Below, piece by piece: positions 16,228-24,410 of a DNA stretch of 64,000 bases; positions within the stretch are counted from its first letter, which is position 1; each line of letters opens with the position of its first letter. Source of the DNA: JACDBE01 sp963714055 (GTDB lineage Bacteria; Actinomycetota; Acidimicrobiia; Spongiisociales; UBA5794); contig OY970227.1 in NCBI GenBank assembly GCA_963714055.1, positions 1,674,001 to 1,738,000 on the forward strand, written 5' to 3'. Under the pieces are notes generated by a model. The model was not told the DNA's origin. It saw only the letters and a program-made list of their open reading frames with translations, and searched no databases. Made by a program: the position numbers and the translations under genes.

Positions 16228-16938
16228 ATGGAGACAACCGCCCTCACCGTCCACGACGTCACCTACGCCACGGTGGCCAAGACGATCGACCACTCGCTCC
16301 TGCGACCGGAGCTCACCATCGACGAGATCGTCGACGGGTGCGCCCTCGCCCTCCGCTACGACGTGGCCTCGGTGTGCGTGCGCCCCGCCGACGTCCCGCG
16401 GGCGGTCCGACTGCTGGGTGGGACCACCGTCGAGGTGGGCACGGTGGTCGGCTTCCCGCACGGATCGTCGGCCACCGCCACCAAGGTCGCCGAGGCGACG
16501 CTGCTGCGCTCCGAGGGAGCGTCCGAGCTCGACATGGTCATCAACATCGGGTGGCTGCGCTCCGGCGAGGACGCCGCCGTCGAGGCCGACATCGCCGCGG
16601 TGGTCGGGGCTGCCGACGGTGCCCTGGTCAAGGTGATCCTGGAGAACGCCTATCTCACCGACGACGAGAAGGTGCGGGGCTGCCGGCTGGTCGAGTCGGC
16701 CGGTGCCGACTTCGTCAAGACATCGACCGGGTTCGCCCCCTCCGGCGCCACGCTCGACGACCTGCGGCTGATGCGAGCGACGGTCTCGCCGCACATCCAG
16801 GTGAAGGCCGCCGGTGGGGTGCGCACCCTCGACGGCCTGCTCGAGGTGATGTCGGTCGGGGTCACCAGATGCGGGGCGACAGCGACCGCGTCCATGCTCG
16901 ACGACTACCTGGCACGTACCTACGGCGACCCGCGCTGA
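16228..16938 (+). CDS. deoC: Deoxyribose-phosphate aldolase family protein
   Basis: 236 residues, a complete class I aldolase TIM barrel. Schiff-base Lys164 lies in FVKTSTGF, the proton-relay Asp102 in ELDMVINIG, and Lys193 in VKAAGGVRT. Deoxyribose-phosphate aldolase splits 2-deoxyribose 5-phosphate to acetaldehyde and glyceraldehyde 3-phosphate. The gene is not among nucleoside phosphorylase or deoxyribokinase genes. Instead its promoter holds the same operator as the sugar locus starting at 19.3 kb, so it may act as the aldolase of that pathway on a different phosphosugar (inference). Confidence 0.92.
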   Translation: METTALTVHDVTYATVAKTIDHSLLRPELTIDEIVDGCALALRYDVASVCVRPADVPRAVRLLGGTTVEVGTVVGFPHGSSATATKVAEATLLRSEGASELDMVINIGWLRSGEDAAVEADIAAVVGAADGALVKVILENAYLTDDEKVRGCRLVESAGADFVKTSTGFAPSGATLDDLRLMRATVSPHIQVKAAGGVRTLDGLLEVMSVGVTRCGATATASMLDDYLARTYGDPR

Positions 16939-16959
16939 AGCTCCAACCGCTCAGCGCGA

Positions 16960-17001
16960 GCCTGCTGGGTTCCTCGGGCCTAGAGGAGTGAGCCAGCGGG
17001 C
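16960..17001 (+). terminator. Imperfect hairpin after deoC, in a 314-bp gene-free stretch
   Basis: GCCTGCTGG pairs with CCAGCGGGC (one G-T pair) around an inner TCCTC/GAGGA stem. No T run follows. The rest of 16939-17252 holds no convincing gene or RNA; ORFs there lack coding character. The AAGGAG ribosome site of the next gene is at about 17240. Confidence 0.35.
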
Positions 17002-17252
17002 CCACCACGATCGATGGTCTCCGGGCTTCGAGGGCAATGCGTCGGGCGGCGAGGCGCTGTCGGAGAACGGGCTCGGCTGACCTTCGTCGAGGGCGAATTG
17101 ACGCCACTCGACCGAACCGTCGCCACACCACGCCGACCGCGTCAAGCTCCGATCCCTCCTCATCCTCAGGCGGGTGCCTGTGCCGTCCATGATGCCACCA
17201 CCCGGCCCGTAACGCATTTCACCCCTACGCTTCGCCTCGACCAAGGAGCAGG

Positions 17253-18098
17253 ATGGCCGCCGACCGACCTGGCATCCCGACCGTGATCATCGACACCCTG
17301 ACCGGCGTCTGGCTGGCGTGGTCCGAGCTGGGCCACGGGATCACCGAGACCCAGTGGAAGGCGCAGACCGACCTCCCCGCCTGGTCGGTCCAGGACAACC
17401 TCTCCCACCTGATCGGCATCGAGCGCCTCCTCGAGGGCCTTCCCGCAGCGCCGCGCCGGGACGCGCCCGACGGTTCCGAGTCCCACGTGCGGAACACGAT
17501 CGGCGACTTCAACGAGAACGAGGTGGAGTTGCGGCGCGGTCTACCCGGCGCCGCGGTCCTCGCCGAGTGGGACGAGCTCATCGCTACCCGCGAGCACACC
17601 CTCGGCGCCGCCGAGGCGGCGTACTACGCCCAGCCGATGATCACGCCGGTGGGGCCGGGCACCATGACCGACTTCCTCAGTGTTCGAATCGTCGACTGCT
17701 GGGTCCACGAGCAGGACGCCCGCCGCGCCCTCGACATGCCCGGCAACGAGAGCGGGGCCGCCGCCGAGCACAGCATCGACCGTCTGCTGCGATCACTGCC
17801 GATGGTGGTGGGCAAACGCGCCGCCTGCCCCGAGGGACGCGCCGTCGAGTTCGAGCTCACCGGCCCGGTCCGGCGGCACGTCACGTGCGAAGTGCGCGAG
17901 GGGCGCGCCGTGGTCGTCGACCACCCGGCCCGCCCCCCTCAGGCGACGGTGGCGATGGACAGCCAGACCTACGTGGTGCTCGCCAACGGACGCCGCCCGG
18001 TGGACGACGTCGCCGATCGGGTGACGGTGACCGCCACGGAGACGGCCGGCGACGAGCTCGGCCGGCGGGTGGTCGGCGGCCTCAACGTGATGATGTGA
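17253..18098 (+). CDS. Maleylpyruvate isomerase family, mycothiol-dependent (DinB-like)
   Basis: 281 residues. The N-terminal 160 residues are the DinB-like four-helix metal-binding domain with the histidines in NLSHLIGIE and DCWVHEQDARRA, which bind a divalent metal in mycothiol S-transferases and maleylpyruvate isomerases. The C-terminal 100 residues are the SCP2-like domain. Mycothiol is confined to Actinobacteria, so this is a lineage marker. The reaction is not known. ATG 17253 has AAGGAGCAGG just upstream. Confidence 0.88.
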   Translation: MAADRPGIPTVIIDTLTGVWLAWSELGHGITETQWKAQTDLPAWSVQDNLSHLIGIERLLEGLPAAPRRDAPDGSESHVRNTIGDFNENEVELRRGLPGAAVLAEWDELIATREHTLGAAEAAYYAQPMITPVGPGTMTDFLSVRIVDCWVHEQDARRALDMPGNESGAAAEHSIDRLLRSLPMVVGKRAACPEGRAVEFELTGPVRRHVTCEVREGRAVVVDHPARPPQATVAMDSQTYVVLANGRRPVDDVADRVTVTATETAGDELGRRVVGGLNVMM

Positions 18099-18160
18099 CC
18101 CGGCCGCCTGGCGACGGACCGGGTAGCGTGACGGCTCGGACGACGACCGGAGGAGGCCCG

Positions 18161-19345
18161 GTGCGCACGATCGAGCTGGCCGGCACCATCGCCGGCGACC
18201 TCGTCGACCTTCGCCGCCGGCTGCACCAGGTGCCCGAGCTGGCGCTCGACCTGCCCAAGACCCAGGCCATCGTGCTCGATGCCCTCGCCGGGCTCGACCT
18301 CGAGGTGACGACGGGCGGGGCGCTGTCGTCGGTCACCGCGGTGCTCGGTGACGGCGACGGGCCCAGCGTGCTGCTGCGGGGCGACATGGACGCCTTGCCG
18401 GTCACCGAGCAGGTCGACGTCGCCTACGCCTCGACGCACCCGGGACGCATGCACGCCTGCGGCCACGACCTGCACGTCGCCGCCCTGGTCGGAGCGGCCC
18501 GCATCCTGGACTCGCTCCGGGACGAGCTGACCGGCAAGGTCGTCTTCATGTTCCAGCCCGGCGAGGAGGTCGAGGGCGGTGCCGAGCTGATGATCACCGA
18601 GGGTGTGCTCGATGCCTCCGGGCGCCGCGTCGACGCCGCCTACGCGCTCCACGTCTACTCGGCCGCCCGTCCCAAGGGCACCTGGTTCTCCCGTCCCGGC
18701 CCGCTCTATGCCGCCGCCGACACGCTCTACGTGCGCGTGGTCGGCGAGGGTGGGCACGGCTCGGCGCCGCAACACGCCCGCGACCCGATCCCGGCGGTGA
18801 GCGAGATGGTTCTCGCCCTGCAGGCGATGGTCACCCGCCGCTTCGACGCCCGCGACCCGGTGGTGGTCACCGTGGGACGGCTCTGGGGAGGGACCAAGGC
18901 GAACATCATCCCCGACGACGCCGGGTTCGATGCGACGGTGCGGACGTTCTCGGCGGCCAACCGCGACCTGGCCGAGGCGGCCACCATCGAGCTGGTGCGG
19001 GGGATCGCCTCGGCCCACGGTCTGGCTGCCGACGTCGACTACCAGCGGGGGTACCCGGTGACCGTCAACGATGAGACCGAGTACGACTTCGCCGCCGCCA
19101 CCATCGTCGACCTCTTCGGCGCCGACCGGTTCGATCGGATGGACCTCCCGGAAACCGGATCGGAGGACTTCTCGTTCGTGCTCAACGAGGTACCCGGGGC
19201 CTACGTGTGCATCAGCGCCTGCCCGGGCGACCCGGCCACCGCCCCGGACAACCACTCCCCACGGGCCGCCTTCGACGACTCGGTGCTGCCGGACGCCGCC
19301 GCTCTGCTGGCCGAGCTGGCTCTCCGCCGCATGCTCCGCGGCTAA
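18161..19345 (+). CDS. M20 family amidohydrolase (N-acyl aminoacyl hydrolase type)
   Basis: 394 residues from GTG 18161 with AGGAGG upstream. Metal-site motifs of the M20D hippurate hydrolase/carboxypeptidase group are present: RGDMDALPV, HACGHDLHVA, FQPGEEVEGGA, and the lid-domain GGHGSAPQ. The last metal ligand region is TGSEDFSFV. It removes an acyl group from an N-acyl amino acid or amino sugar. Its stop overlaps the stop of the convergent ROK kinase. Next to a UTRA regulator and a ROK kinase, de-acylation of an acylated amino sugar is possible but unproven. Confidence 0.92.
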   Translation: MRTIELAGTIAGDLVDLRRRLHQVPELALDLPKTQAIVLDALAGLDLEVTTGGALSSVTAVLGDGDGPSVLLRGDMDALPVTEQVDVAYASTHPGRMHACGHDLHVAALVGAARILDSLRDELTGKVVFMFQPGEEVEGGAELMITEGVLDASGRRVDAAYALHVYSAARPKGTWFSRPGPLYAAADTLYVRVVGEGGHGSAPQHARDPIPAVSEMVLALQAMVTRRFDARDPVVVTVGRLWGGTKANIIPDDAGFDATVRTFSAANRDLAEAATIELVRGIASAHGLAADVDYQRGYPVTVNDETEYDFAAATIVDLFGADRFDRMDLPETGSEDFSFVLNEVPGAYVCISACPGDPATAPDNHSPRAAFDDSVLPDAAALLAELALRRMLRG

Positions 19346-20253
19346 GCCTCGGGGAGTACGCTCCGCGCCGCCAAGGCGGCCCCGATCGCTCCGGCCATGG
19401 TGCCCAACTCGGCGGCAACCACCGAGATGGTTTCGGGCGGCGCCAGTGTCACGTGGCGCAACACCGCCTGGCGGATGGGGCCGAGCACCCGCTCGCCGCC
19501 GGCCATCACCCCGCCGCCGACGACGATACGGTCCGGCCCGATCACGGTGACGACGTTGGCCAGCGCCACCCCGAGGTAGTCGGCGACTCTGGCGATGGCG
19601 GCGGAACACCGCTCGTCACCGTGCGCCGCCGCCCGGTACACCTCTTCGACGGTGTTCCTGCCGGCCAGCCCGGTGAGCACCCCGGCCCGGGTGAGGGCCT
19701 CGACGCAGCCCCGATTACCGCACCCGCACGGGGGCCCGTCGACTTCGATGATCTGGTGGCCGATTTCGCCGGCCCTGCCACTGGCCCCGGTGATGAGCCT
19801 GCCGTCGATCATCACCCCGCCGCCGATGCCGGTGCCCAGCGTCATGGCGACGATGCTGCGACAGCCGCGCCCGGCGCCGATCGTCCCCTCGGCCAGGGTG
19901 AACGCCCTGGCGTCGTTGATCATCGCCACCGGGAGCCCGAGCGCCTCCGAGATCGGTTGACGGATCGGGTGCCCGGCCCACTCGCCGGGAAAGTTGGGGA
20001 ACAGCAGGATGGTGCCCGCCTCCGGGTCGAAGACGCCGGGTATGCCCAGCCCGACGGCATCGATCGGGCCGTGCGCACCCATCGCCTGGCGACCGGCGGC
20101 GACGAGCTCGCCGACCACGACGTCGGGGCCTCCTTCGGCCCGGGTGGGTCGCTGATCGGTCCAGACCACCTCGGGGTCGCCACCCGGGGTGTCGGTGAGG
20201 ATCACCACCTTGATGTTGGTCCCACCGAAGTCGAGCCCCAGCAGCCGGCTCAA
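19342..20253 (-). CDS. ROK family sugar kinase
   Basis: 303 residues. It starts at TTG 20253, overlapping the GntR stop (TTGA). ATP-phosphate motif LGLDFGGTNIK is at the N terminus, the sugar-binding region GLGIPGVFDPEAG and NDARAF follow, and the ROK zinc-finger signature is CGCGNRGCVE with His upstream in GEIGHQI. It lacks an N-terminal HTH, so it is an enzyme rather than a repressor; glucokinase-like or N-acetylsugar kinases are the nearest types. The aminoacyl coupling with gntR suggests a regulator-kinase operon. Confidence 0.93.
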   Translation of the reverse strand: MSRLLGLDFGGTNIKVVILTDTPGGDPEVVWTDQRPTRAEGGPDVVVGELVAAGRQAMGAHGPIDAVGLGIPGVFDPEAGTILLFPNFPGEWAGHPIRQPISEALGLPVAMINDARAFTLAEGTIGAGRGCRSIVAMTLGTGIGGGVMIDGRLITGASGRAGEIGHQIIEVDGPPCGCGNRGCVEALTRAGVLTGLAGRNTVEEVYRAAAHGDERCSAAIARVADYLGVALANVVTVIGPDRIVVGGGVMAGGERVLGPIRQAVLRHVTLAPPETISVVAAELGTMAGAIGAALAARSVLPEA

Positions 20254-20990
20254 TCTCGGTCCTCGCCCGAGTGCAGAACCGCTTCGAAGCTGTAGCGCTC
20301 GGCTGCGTAGACGGTCTCGGTGTGTTCCAGCGGTCGACCCTCCTGGTCGACGATGGTGCGTCGCTCTGTGAGGACCACCCCGTCGACCCCGAGCTCGAGC
20401 AGCCGCCGTTCCACCGCCGTCGCCCGGCGTGAGGCGACCCGGGCGAAGGCGGCGGCAGCGGTGCGGCCGTGGGCGGCGAAGCTGTCGTGGAGCGACGCGG
20501 AAGCGAGGTCGTCGTCGAGCACGAATTCGCACGAGGGGTGGATGGCGGCGTGCTCGATGGCCACCGGCACCGCGTCCGCCAGCCGAACCCGTTCGACCAT
20601 CACCACCAGGTCTTCCGGCGCCAGCCCGAGCGCCTCGGCCTCGTCCTCCGTGGCCGGCCGGCGGCCCGAGGCGAGCACCACCGAGCCGGGGACCATCCCC
20701 CGGCGGCGGGTCGAGGCCGTGAACGACAGGGGCGAGCCGAGCACCCTGGGGATCTGCCGCGCCGCCACGAAGGTGCCTCGCCCCCGCTGCCGGTACAGCA
20801 CCCGCTCGTTGGCCAGTGTCTGCACCGCCTGGCGGGCGGTCATCCGGCTCACCCCGAACCGGGCGCACAGCTCGGCGTCCGAGGGCAGCCGGTCACCGGG
20901 GGAGGCAGCGGCCACCACCTTCCTCAGGTACTCGGCAATCTGCTCGTGGCGCGCCCCGGACGGCTCCGGTTGACGCCGGCGCGTGGTCAT
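20250..20990 (-). CDS. GntR/HutC-family transcriptional regulator (UTRA domain)
   Basis: 246 residues. N-terminal winged helix: ARHEQIAEYLRKVVA, then GDRLPSDAELCARFGVSRMT and the wing YRQRGRGTFVA. Residues about 95-240 are the UTRA effector domain (LTERRTIVDQEGRPLEHTET). UTRA regulators sense phosphorylated sugars; DasR and NagR sense amino sugar phosphates. A TGTCTAGACA palindrome lies 16 bp upstream of its start, between it and the divergent SIS gene, indicating autoregulation. The same palindrome precedes deoC and, in variant form, the 35.4 kb dehydrogenase operon. Confidence 0.94.
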   Translation of the reverse strand: MTTRRRQPEPSGARHEQIAEYLRKVVAAASPGDRLPSDAELCARFGVSRMTARQAVQTLANERVLYRQRGRGTFVAARQIPRVLGSPLSFTASTRRRGMVPGSVVLASGRRPATEDEAEALGLAPEDLVVMVERVRLADAVPVAIEHAAIHPSCEFVLDDDLASASLHDSFAAHGRTAAAAFARVASRRATAVERRLLELGVDGVVLTERRTIVDQEGRPLEHTETVYAAERYSFEAVLHSGEDRD

Positions 20991-21005
20991 CCCTACAGTC
21001 CAACC

Positions 21006-21015
21006 TGTCTAGACA
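21006..21015. promoter_or_regulatory. Likely GntR operator between gntR and the SIS gene
   Basis: Perfect palindrome TGTCTAGACA; the shared core with the deoC site extends left to ACCTGTCTAGACA. Its TAGACA half can serve as a -35 for the SIS gene, with AAGAGT (21035-21040) 19 nt on and 5 nt before the ATG. Confidence 0.6.
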
Positions 21016-21045
21016 TTTCGCTCATGATCGACCCAAGAGTACGCA

Positions 21046-21870
21046 ATGCCGCAGGCGATGACACCGATTGCCGCTTCCGACGGGTCCGCCTCCTCTGGCG
21101 AGCGCCCCGCCGGCTGGCTCGCCGCCGCCCGGCACCTCCTCGACCTCCTGGGGGCGACGCAGACGGAGGTGATCGACGTCACGGCAGCCCGCTGCGCCGA
21201 CGCCATCGCCGCCGGTGGGCTGGTCCACCTGTTCGGTACCGGGCATTCCCGCATCCCGCTCGAGGAGATGTTCCCCCGCTACGGCTCCTACCCCGGCTTC
21301 CACCCGATGGCGGAGCTGTCGATGACCTTCCACACCCAGGTCACCGGGTCCAACGGACAGCGGCAGGCGATGTACATCGAGCGGGTCGAAGGCCTGGCCG
21401 AGGCGATCCTGGACAACTTCTCCTTCGGGTCGAGCGACGTGATGATCGTGTGGAGCGCCGGGGGCCGGACCGCGGTGCCCATCGAGATGGCGATGGGGGC
21501 CCGGCGGCGCGGCCTCGTCGTGGTGGCGGTGACGTCGGTGGCCCAGGCGACCGGCTTCCCCTCCGGGCACTCGTCGGGGACGTCGTTGGTCGACCACGCC
21601 GACCTCGTCATCGACCTGTGCATCCCGGTGGGAGACGCCGCCGTCGCCATCGAAGGGCTCGACACCCCGGTCGGGCCGCTGTCCAGCGTGGCCAACGTCG
21701 CCATCGCCAACGAGATCAAGGTGCGTACCGCCCGGCTGCTGGTGGAGCGAGGGGCGATGCCTCCGGTGATCACGTCGGCGTCGGTGGTAGGGGCGGAGCG
21801 ATCCGCCGAGCTCTTCGACGCCGCCTACGCCGACCACGCCGCTCGATACGCCGCCGTGCTTGCCAGGTGA
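21046..21870 (+). CDS. SIS-domain sugar isomerase-like protein (UPF0309-like)
   Basis: 274 residues. The family opening is GLVHLFGTGHSRIPLEEMF, where the GTGHS loop binds the sugar phosphate. It is followed by SSDVMIVWSAGGRT and a conserved VPIEMAMGARRRGLVVVAVTS. The C terminus has ANEIKVRTARLLVERGAMPPV, typical of the UPF0309 group linked to sugar uptake loci. SIS proteins isomerise or deaminate phosphosugars, or bind them as regulators. It is divergent from gntR and probably controlled by the shared operator. ATG 21058 is an alternative start. Confidence 0.87.
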   Translation: MPQAMTPIAASDGSASSGERPAGWLAAARHLLDLLGATQTEVIDVTAARCADAIAAGGLVHLFGTGHSRIPLEEMFPRYGSYPGFHPMAELSMTFHTQVTGSNGQRQAMYIERVEGLAEAILDNFSFGSSDVMIVWSAGGRTAVPIEMAMGARRRGLVVVAVTSVAQATGFPSGHSSGTSLVDHADLVIDLCIPVGDAAVAIEGLDTPVGPLSSVANVAIANEIKVRTARLLVERGAMPPVITSASVVGAERSAELFDAAYADHAARYAAVLAR

Positions 21871-21931
21871 TTCCGGGCGACGCCCTGAGTCGCCTTCCCG
21901 ATGTGCGGCCGAAGGCGCGAGACTTTTGACT

Positions 21932-21939
21932 TGACGTCA
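21932..21939. promoter_or_regulatory. Short palindrome upstream of the ROK repressor
   Basis: TGACGTCA, inside a longer TTGACGTCAT, 30 bp before the GTG start. It could be the repressor's own site, but a single 8-bp palindrome is weak evidence. Confidence 0.3.
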
Positions 21940-21969
21940 TGCCGAAGTAGGTGGTTGACTGGCCGAACT

Positions 21970-23157
21970 GTGCCGGTACGCGCCGTGGGGACCCCGGGAG
22001 AGATCCTGCAGCTGATCCGACGCGGCGAGGCGACCACCCGCAACGCCGTCGCCGGGGCCACCGGGCTGGCGCGCTCCACGGTCGCCCTCCGGATCGACCG
22101 ACTCATCGCCGACGGGCTGGTGACCGAGATCGGGGACGCCCCTTCCACCGGTGGCCGTCCACCCGCCTTCCTCGCCTTCAACCGGGAGGCCGGCCGGGTG
22201 CTCGTCGCCGACCTGGGCGCCACCCACGCCCGGCTCGGCGTCACCGACCTCGCCGGCCAGCTGCTCGCCGAGGAGGCCATCGACCTCGACATCGCCACCG
22301 GGCCCGAAGCGGTGCTCGGAGAGATCGAGCTCCACTTCGACGCCCTCCTCGATGGGCACGGGCGGGTCAACGACGACGTGGTGGCGGTGGGCGTCGGCGT
22401 CCCCGGCCCGGTCGAGTTCGCCGCCGGCCGGGCGGTCAACCCACCGATCATGCCGGGGTGGCACGGCTACCCGATCCGTGACCGCCTCGCCGAGCGCTAC
22501 GACGCCCCATGCCTGGTCGACAACGACGTGAACATCATGGCGCTGGGCGAGCACTGGGTCGCCTCACCCCGGCCCGACAACCTGCTGTTCGTCAAGGTGG
22601 GCACCGGCATCGGCTCCGGCCTCATCCTCGGGGGCCGGCTCCACCGCGGAGCCCAAGGCGCCGCCGGCGACATCGGCCATGTCCAGATCGCCGCCGCCGA
22701 GGGCGTGCTCTGCCGGTGCGGCAACGACGGTTGCCTCGAGGCGGTCGCCGGGGGACGGGCGCTGGCGGAGCAACTCGCCGCCGGCGGCGCCGACACCGAG
22801 ACCAGCCGCGACGTGGTGCGGCTCGCCGACGCCGGCGACCACATCGCCGTGTCCGCCATCCGCGAGGCGGGGCGGAGGATCGGCCGGGTGCTGGCTTCCA
22901 TGGTCAACATCCTCAACCCGGAGAGCATCGTGGTCGGCGGCGACGTCGCCGAGGCCGGCGAGCATCTGCTCGCCGGCATCCGCGAGGTGGTGTACCGGCG
23001 GTCGACCGCCCTGGCCACCGCCCAACTCACCGTCACCACCAGCACGCTGGGCGACCGGGCGGGGATAACCGGCGCCGCCGCCATGGCGATCGAGCACGTC
23101 CTCGACCCCAAGGTCATCGACGCCTCGCTCCGAGCCGTCAAAGGAGCCTCGGCATGA
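21970..23157 (+). CDS. ROK family transcriptional repressor (NagC/XylR type)
   Basis: 395 residues from GTG 21970. Unlike the kinase at 19.3 kb it has an N-terminal MarR-like winged helix (GEILQLIRRGEATTRNAVAG, then GLARSTVALRIDRLIADGLV) ahead of the ROK fold. The ROK core has VADLGATHARLGV, DNDVNIMALGEHW and the zinc motif CRCGNDGCLEAV. It stands directly before the ABC importer genes (62 bp) and probably represses them in response to a sugar. A second local regulator in addition to GntR. Confidence 0.92.
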   Translation: MPVRAVGTPGEILQLIRRGEATTRNAVAGATGLARSTVALRIDRLIADGLVTEIGDAPSTGGRPPAFLAFNREAGRVLVADLGATHARLGVTDLAGQLLAEEAIDLDIATGPEAVLGEIELHFDALLDGHGRVNDDVVAVGVGVPGPVEFAAGRAVNPPIMPGWHGYPIRDRLAERYDAPCLVDNDVNIMALGEHWVASPRPDNLLFVKVGTGIGSGLILGGRLHRGAQGAAGDIGHVQIAAAEGVLCRCGNDGCLEAVAGGRALAEQLAAGGADTETSRDVVRLADAGDHIAVSAIREAGRRIGRVLASMVNILNPESIVVGGDVAEAGEHLLAGIREVVYRRSTALATAQLTVTTSTLGDRAGITGAAAMAIEHVLDPKVIDASLRAVKGASA

Positions 23158-23219
23158 GATCACCCACGACAGCAACCAATACCGCCGCTTGGCGGTCGAA
23201 ACAGGAGGAAACCCAACCA

Positions 23220-24308
23220 ATGCGATCGAGAGACAAGACGAGCCTGCGGCTCGTGGCGCTGCTCGCCGTGCTGGCGCTGGCCGTAGCGGCCTGCGGCGGC
23301 GACGACGACGACGACACCGGCACCACCGGAGGCGACACCGGCACCACGGCGGCTGCCGGCGAAGGTGGCGAGACCTTCACCATCGGGGTGAGCAACACCC
23401 TGGTGGGGAACGCCTGGCGGGAGCAGATGGTGTGCGCCATCCAGGCGCAGGCGGCGGCGTCCGGAGTGGTCGACGAGGTCGTCCTCGCCAACCGCAACGC
23501 CGGGACGCCGGAGCAGATCGCCGACATCCAGGGGCTCATCTCCCAGGGCGTCGACGCCATCATCGTCAACCCGACGGACCGTGAAGCGCTCAACCCGGTG
23601 CTCGAAGAGGCCATCGCCCAGGGCATCGTCGTGGTGTCCATCGACCAGGCGGTGACCGCCGAAGGCGTGTACAACGTCACCAACGACCAGGTCGCCTACG
23701 GCGAGCTGGGTGCCCGCTGGCTGTTCGATAGCCTCGGCGGGTCCGGCAACGTGCTGTACATGAGGGGCATCGACGGCGTCCCGGCCGACACCGACCGTGA
23801 CACCGGGTTCCAGGCGGCCCTGGCCGACTACCCCGACATCACCATCGTCGCCGAGACCTTCACCGGTTGGGATCCGACGGTCGGTAGCCAGCAGGCCGCC
23901 GACATCCTCGGAACCCAGGAGGTCGACGGGATCTGGACCTCGGGCATCGACTACACGGTGGTGCCGCAGTTCGAGACGGCCGGGGTCGAGCCGGTACCGC
24001 TGGTCGGCGCCGACAACAACGCCTTCATCGGGCAGCTCATCGAGGGCCAGCCCGGCGCGGCAGTCACCAACCCACCCGCCATCGGCGGCGTGGGAACCGC
24101 CGTGGCCATCGAGGCACTCACCGGCGGCTCGCCCGAGCAGAACACCATCCTCACCCCTGAGGTGTTCGACGGTGCTGCGGATGCCGACGCCCTCAACGAG
24201 ATCTATGTCCCCGATCTCGCCGACGGGTGGAGCTCCTACATGGAGATCGAGCCGTACACGACATACACCGCCGAGGACGTCATCGCCTGCGCACCGGTGG
24301 GCGGCTGA
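23220..24308 (+). CDS. Sugar ABC transporter substrate-binding lipoprotein (RbsB-like)
   Basis: 362 residues from ATG 23220, with AGGAGG 11 nt upstream. Signal peptide with lipobox LAVAAC, then a Gly/Thr/Asp-rich linker. The periplasmic-binding-protein type I fold follows: FTIGVSNTLVGNAWREQM, GLISQGVDAIIVNPTD, the hinge VYNVTNDQVAYGELG and GNVLYMRGIDGVPAD. It presents a sugar to the two permeases. Ligand not readable from sequence. A strong hairpin lies right after the stop and may raise its expression relative to the transporter genes. Confidence 0.92.
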   Translation: MRSRDKTSLRLVALLAVLALAVAACGGDDDDDTGTTGGDTGTTAAAGEGGETFTIGVSNTLVGNAWREQMVCAIQAQAAASGVVDEVVLANRNAGTPEQIADIQGLISQGVDAIIVNPTDREALNPVLEEAIAQGIVVVSIDQAVTAEGVYNVTNDQVAYGELGARWLFDSLGGSGNVLYMRGIDGVPADTDRDTGFQAALADYPDITIVAETFTGWDPTVGSQQAADILGTQEVDGIWTSGIDYTVVPQFETAGVEPVPLVGADNNAFIGQLIEGQPGAAVTNPPAIGGVGTAVAIEALTGGSPEQNTILTPEVFDGAADADALNEIYVPDLADGWSSYMEIEPYTTYTAEDVIACAPVGG

Positions 24309-24322
24309 CCTGAAACGGCTGC

Positions 24323-24358
24323 GAGACCGGGCGCCCGTCGCGATGGGCGCCCGGTCTC
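24323..24358 (+). terminator. Strong intercistronic hairpin after the binding protein gene
   Basis: GAGACCGGGCGCCC and GGGCGCCCGGTCTC form a perfect 14-bp stem with an 8-nt loop, 14 nt past the stop. No T run. Such hairpins often stabilise upstream mRNA or partly terminate, giving excess binding protein over membrane subunits (inference). Confidence 0.6.
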
Positions 24359-24410
24359 CGACCATCGGCGGTACGGCGGTGCGCCGCCGGCCGCCGGCGG
24401 AGGGCTGACC

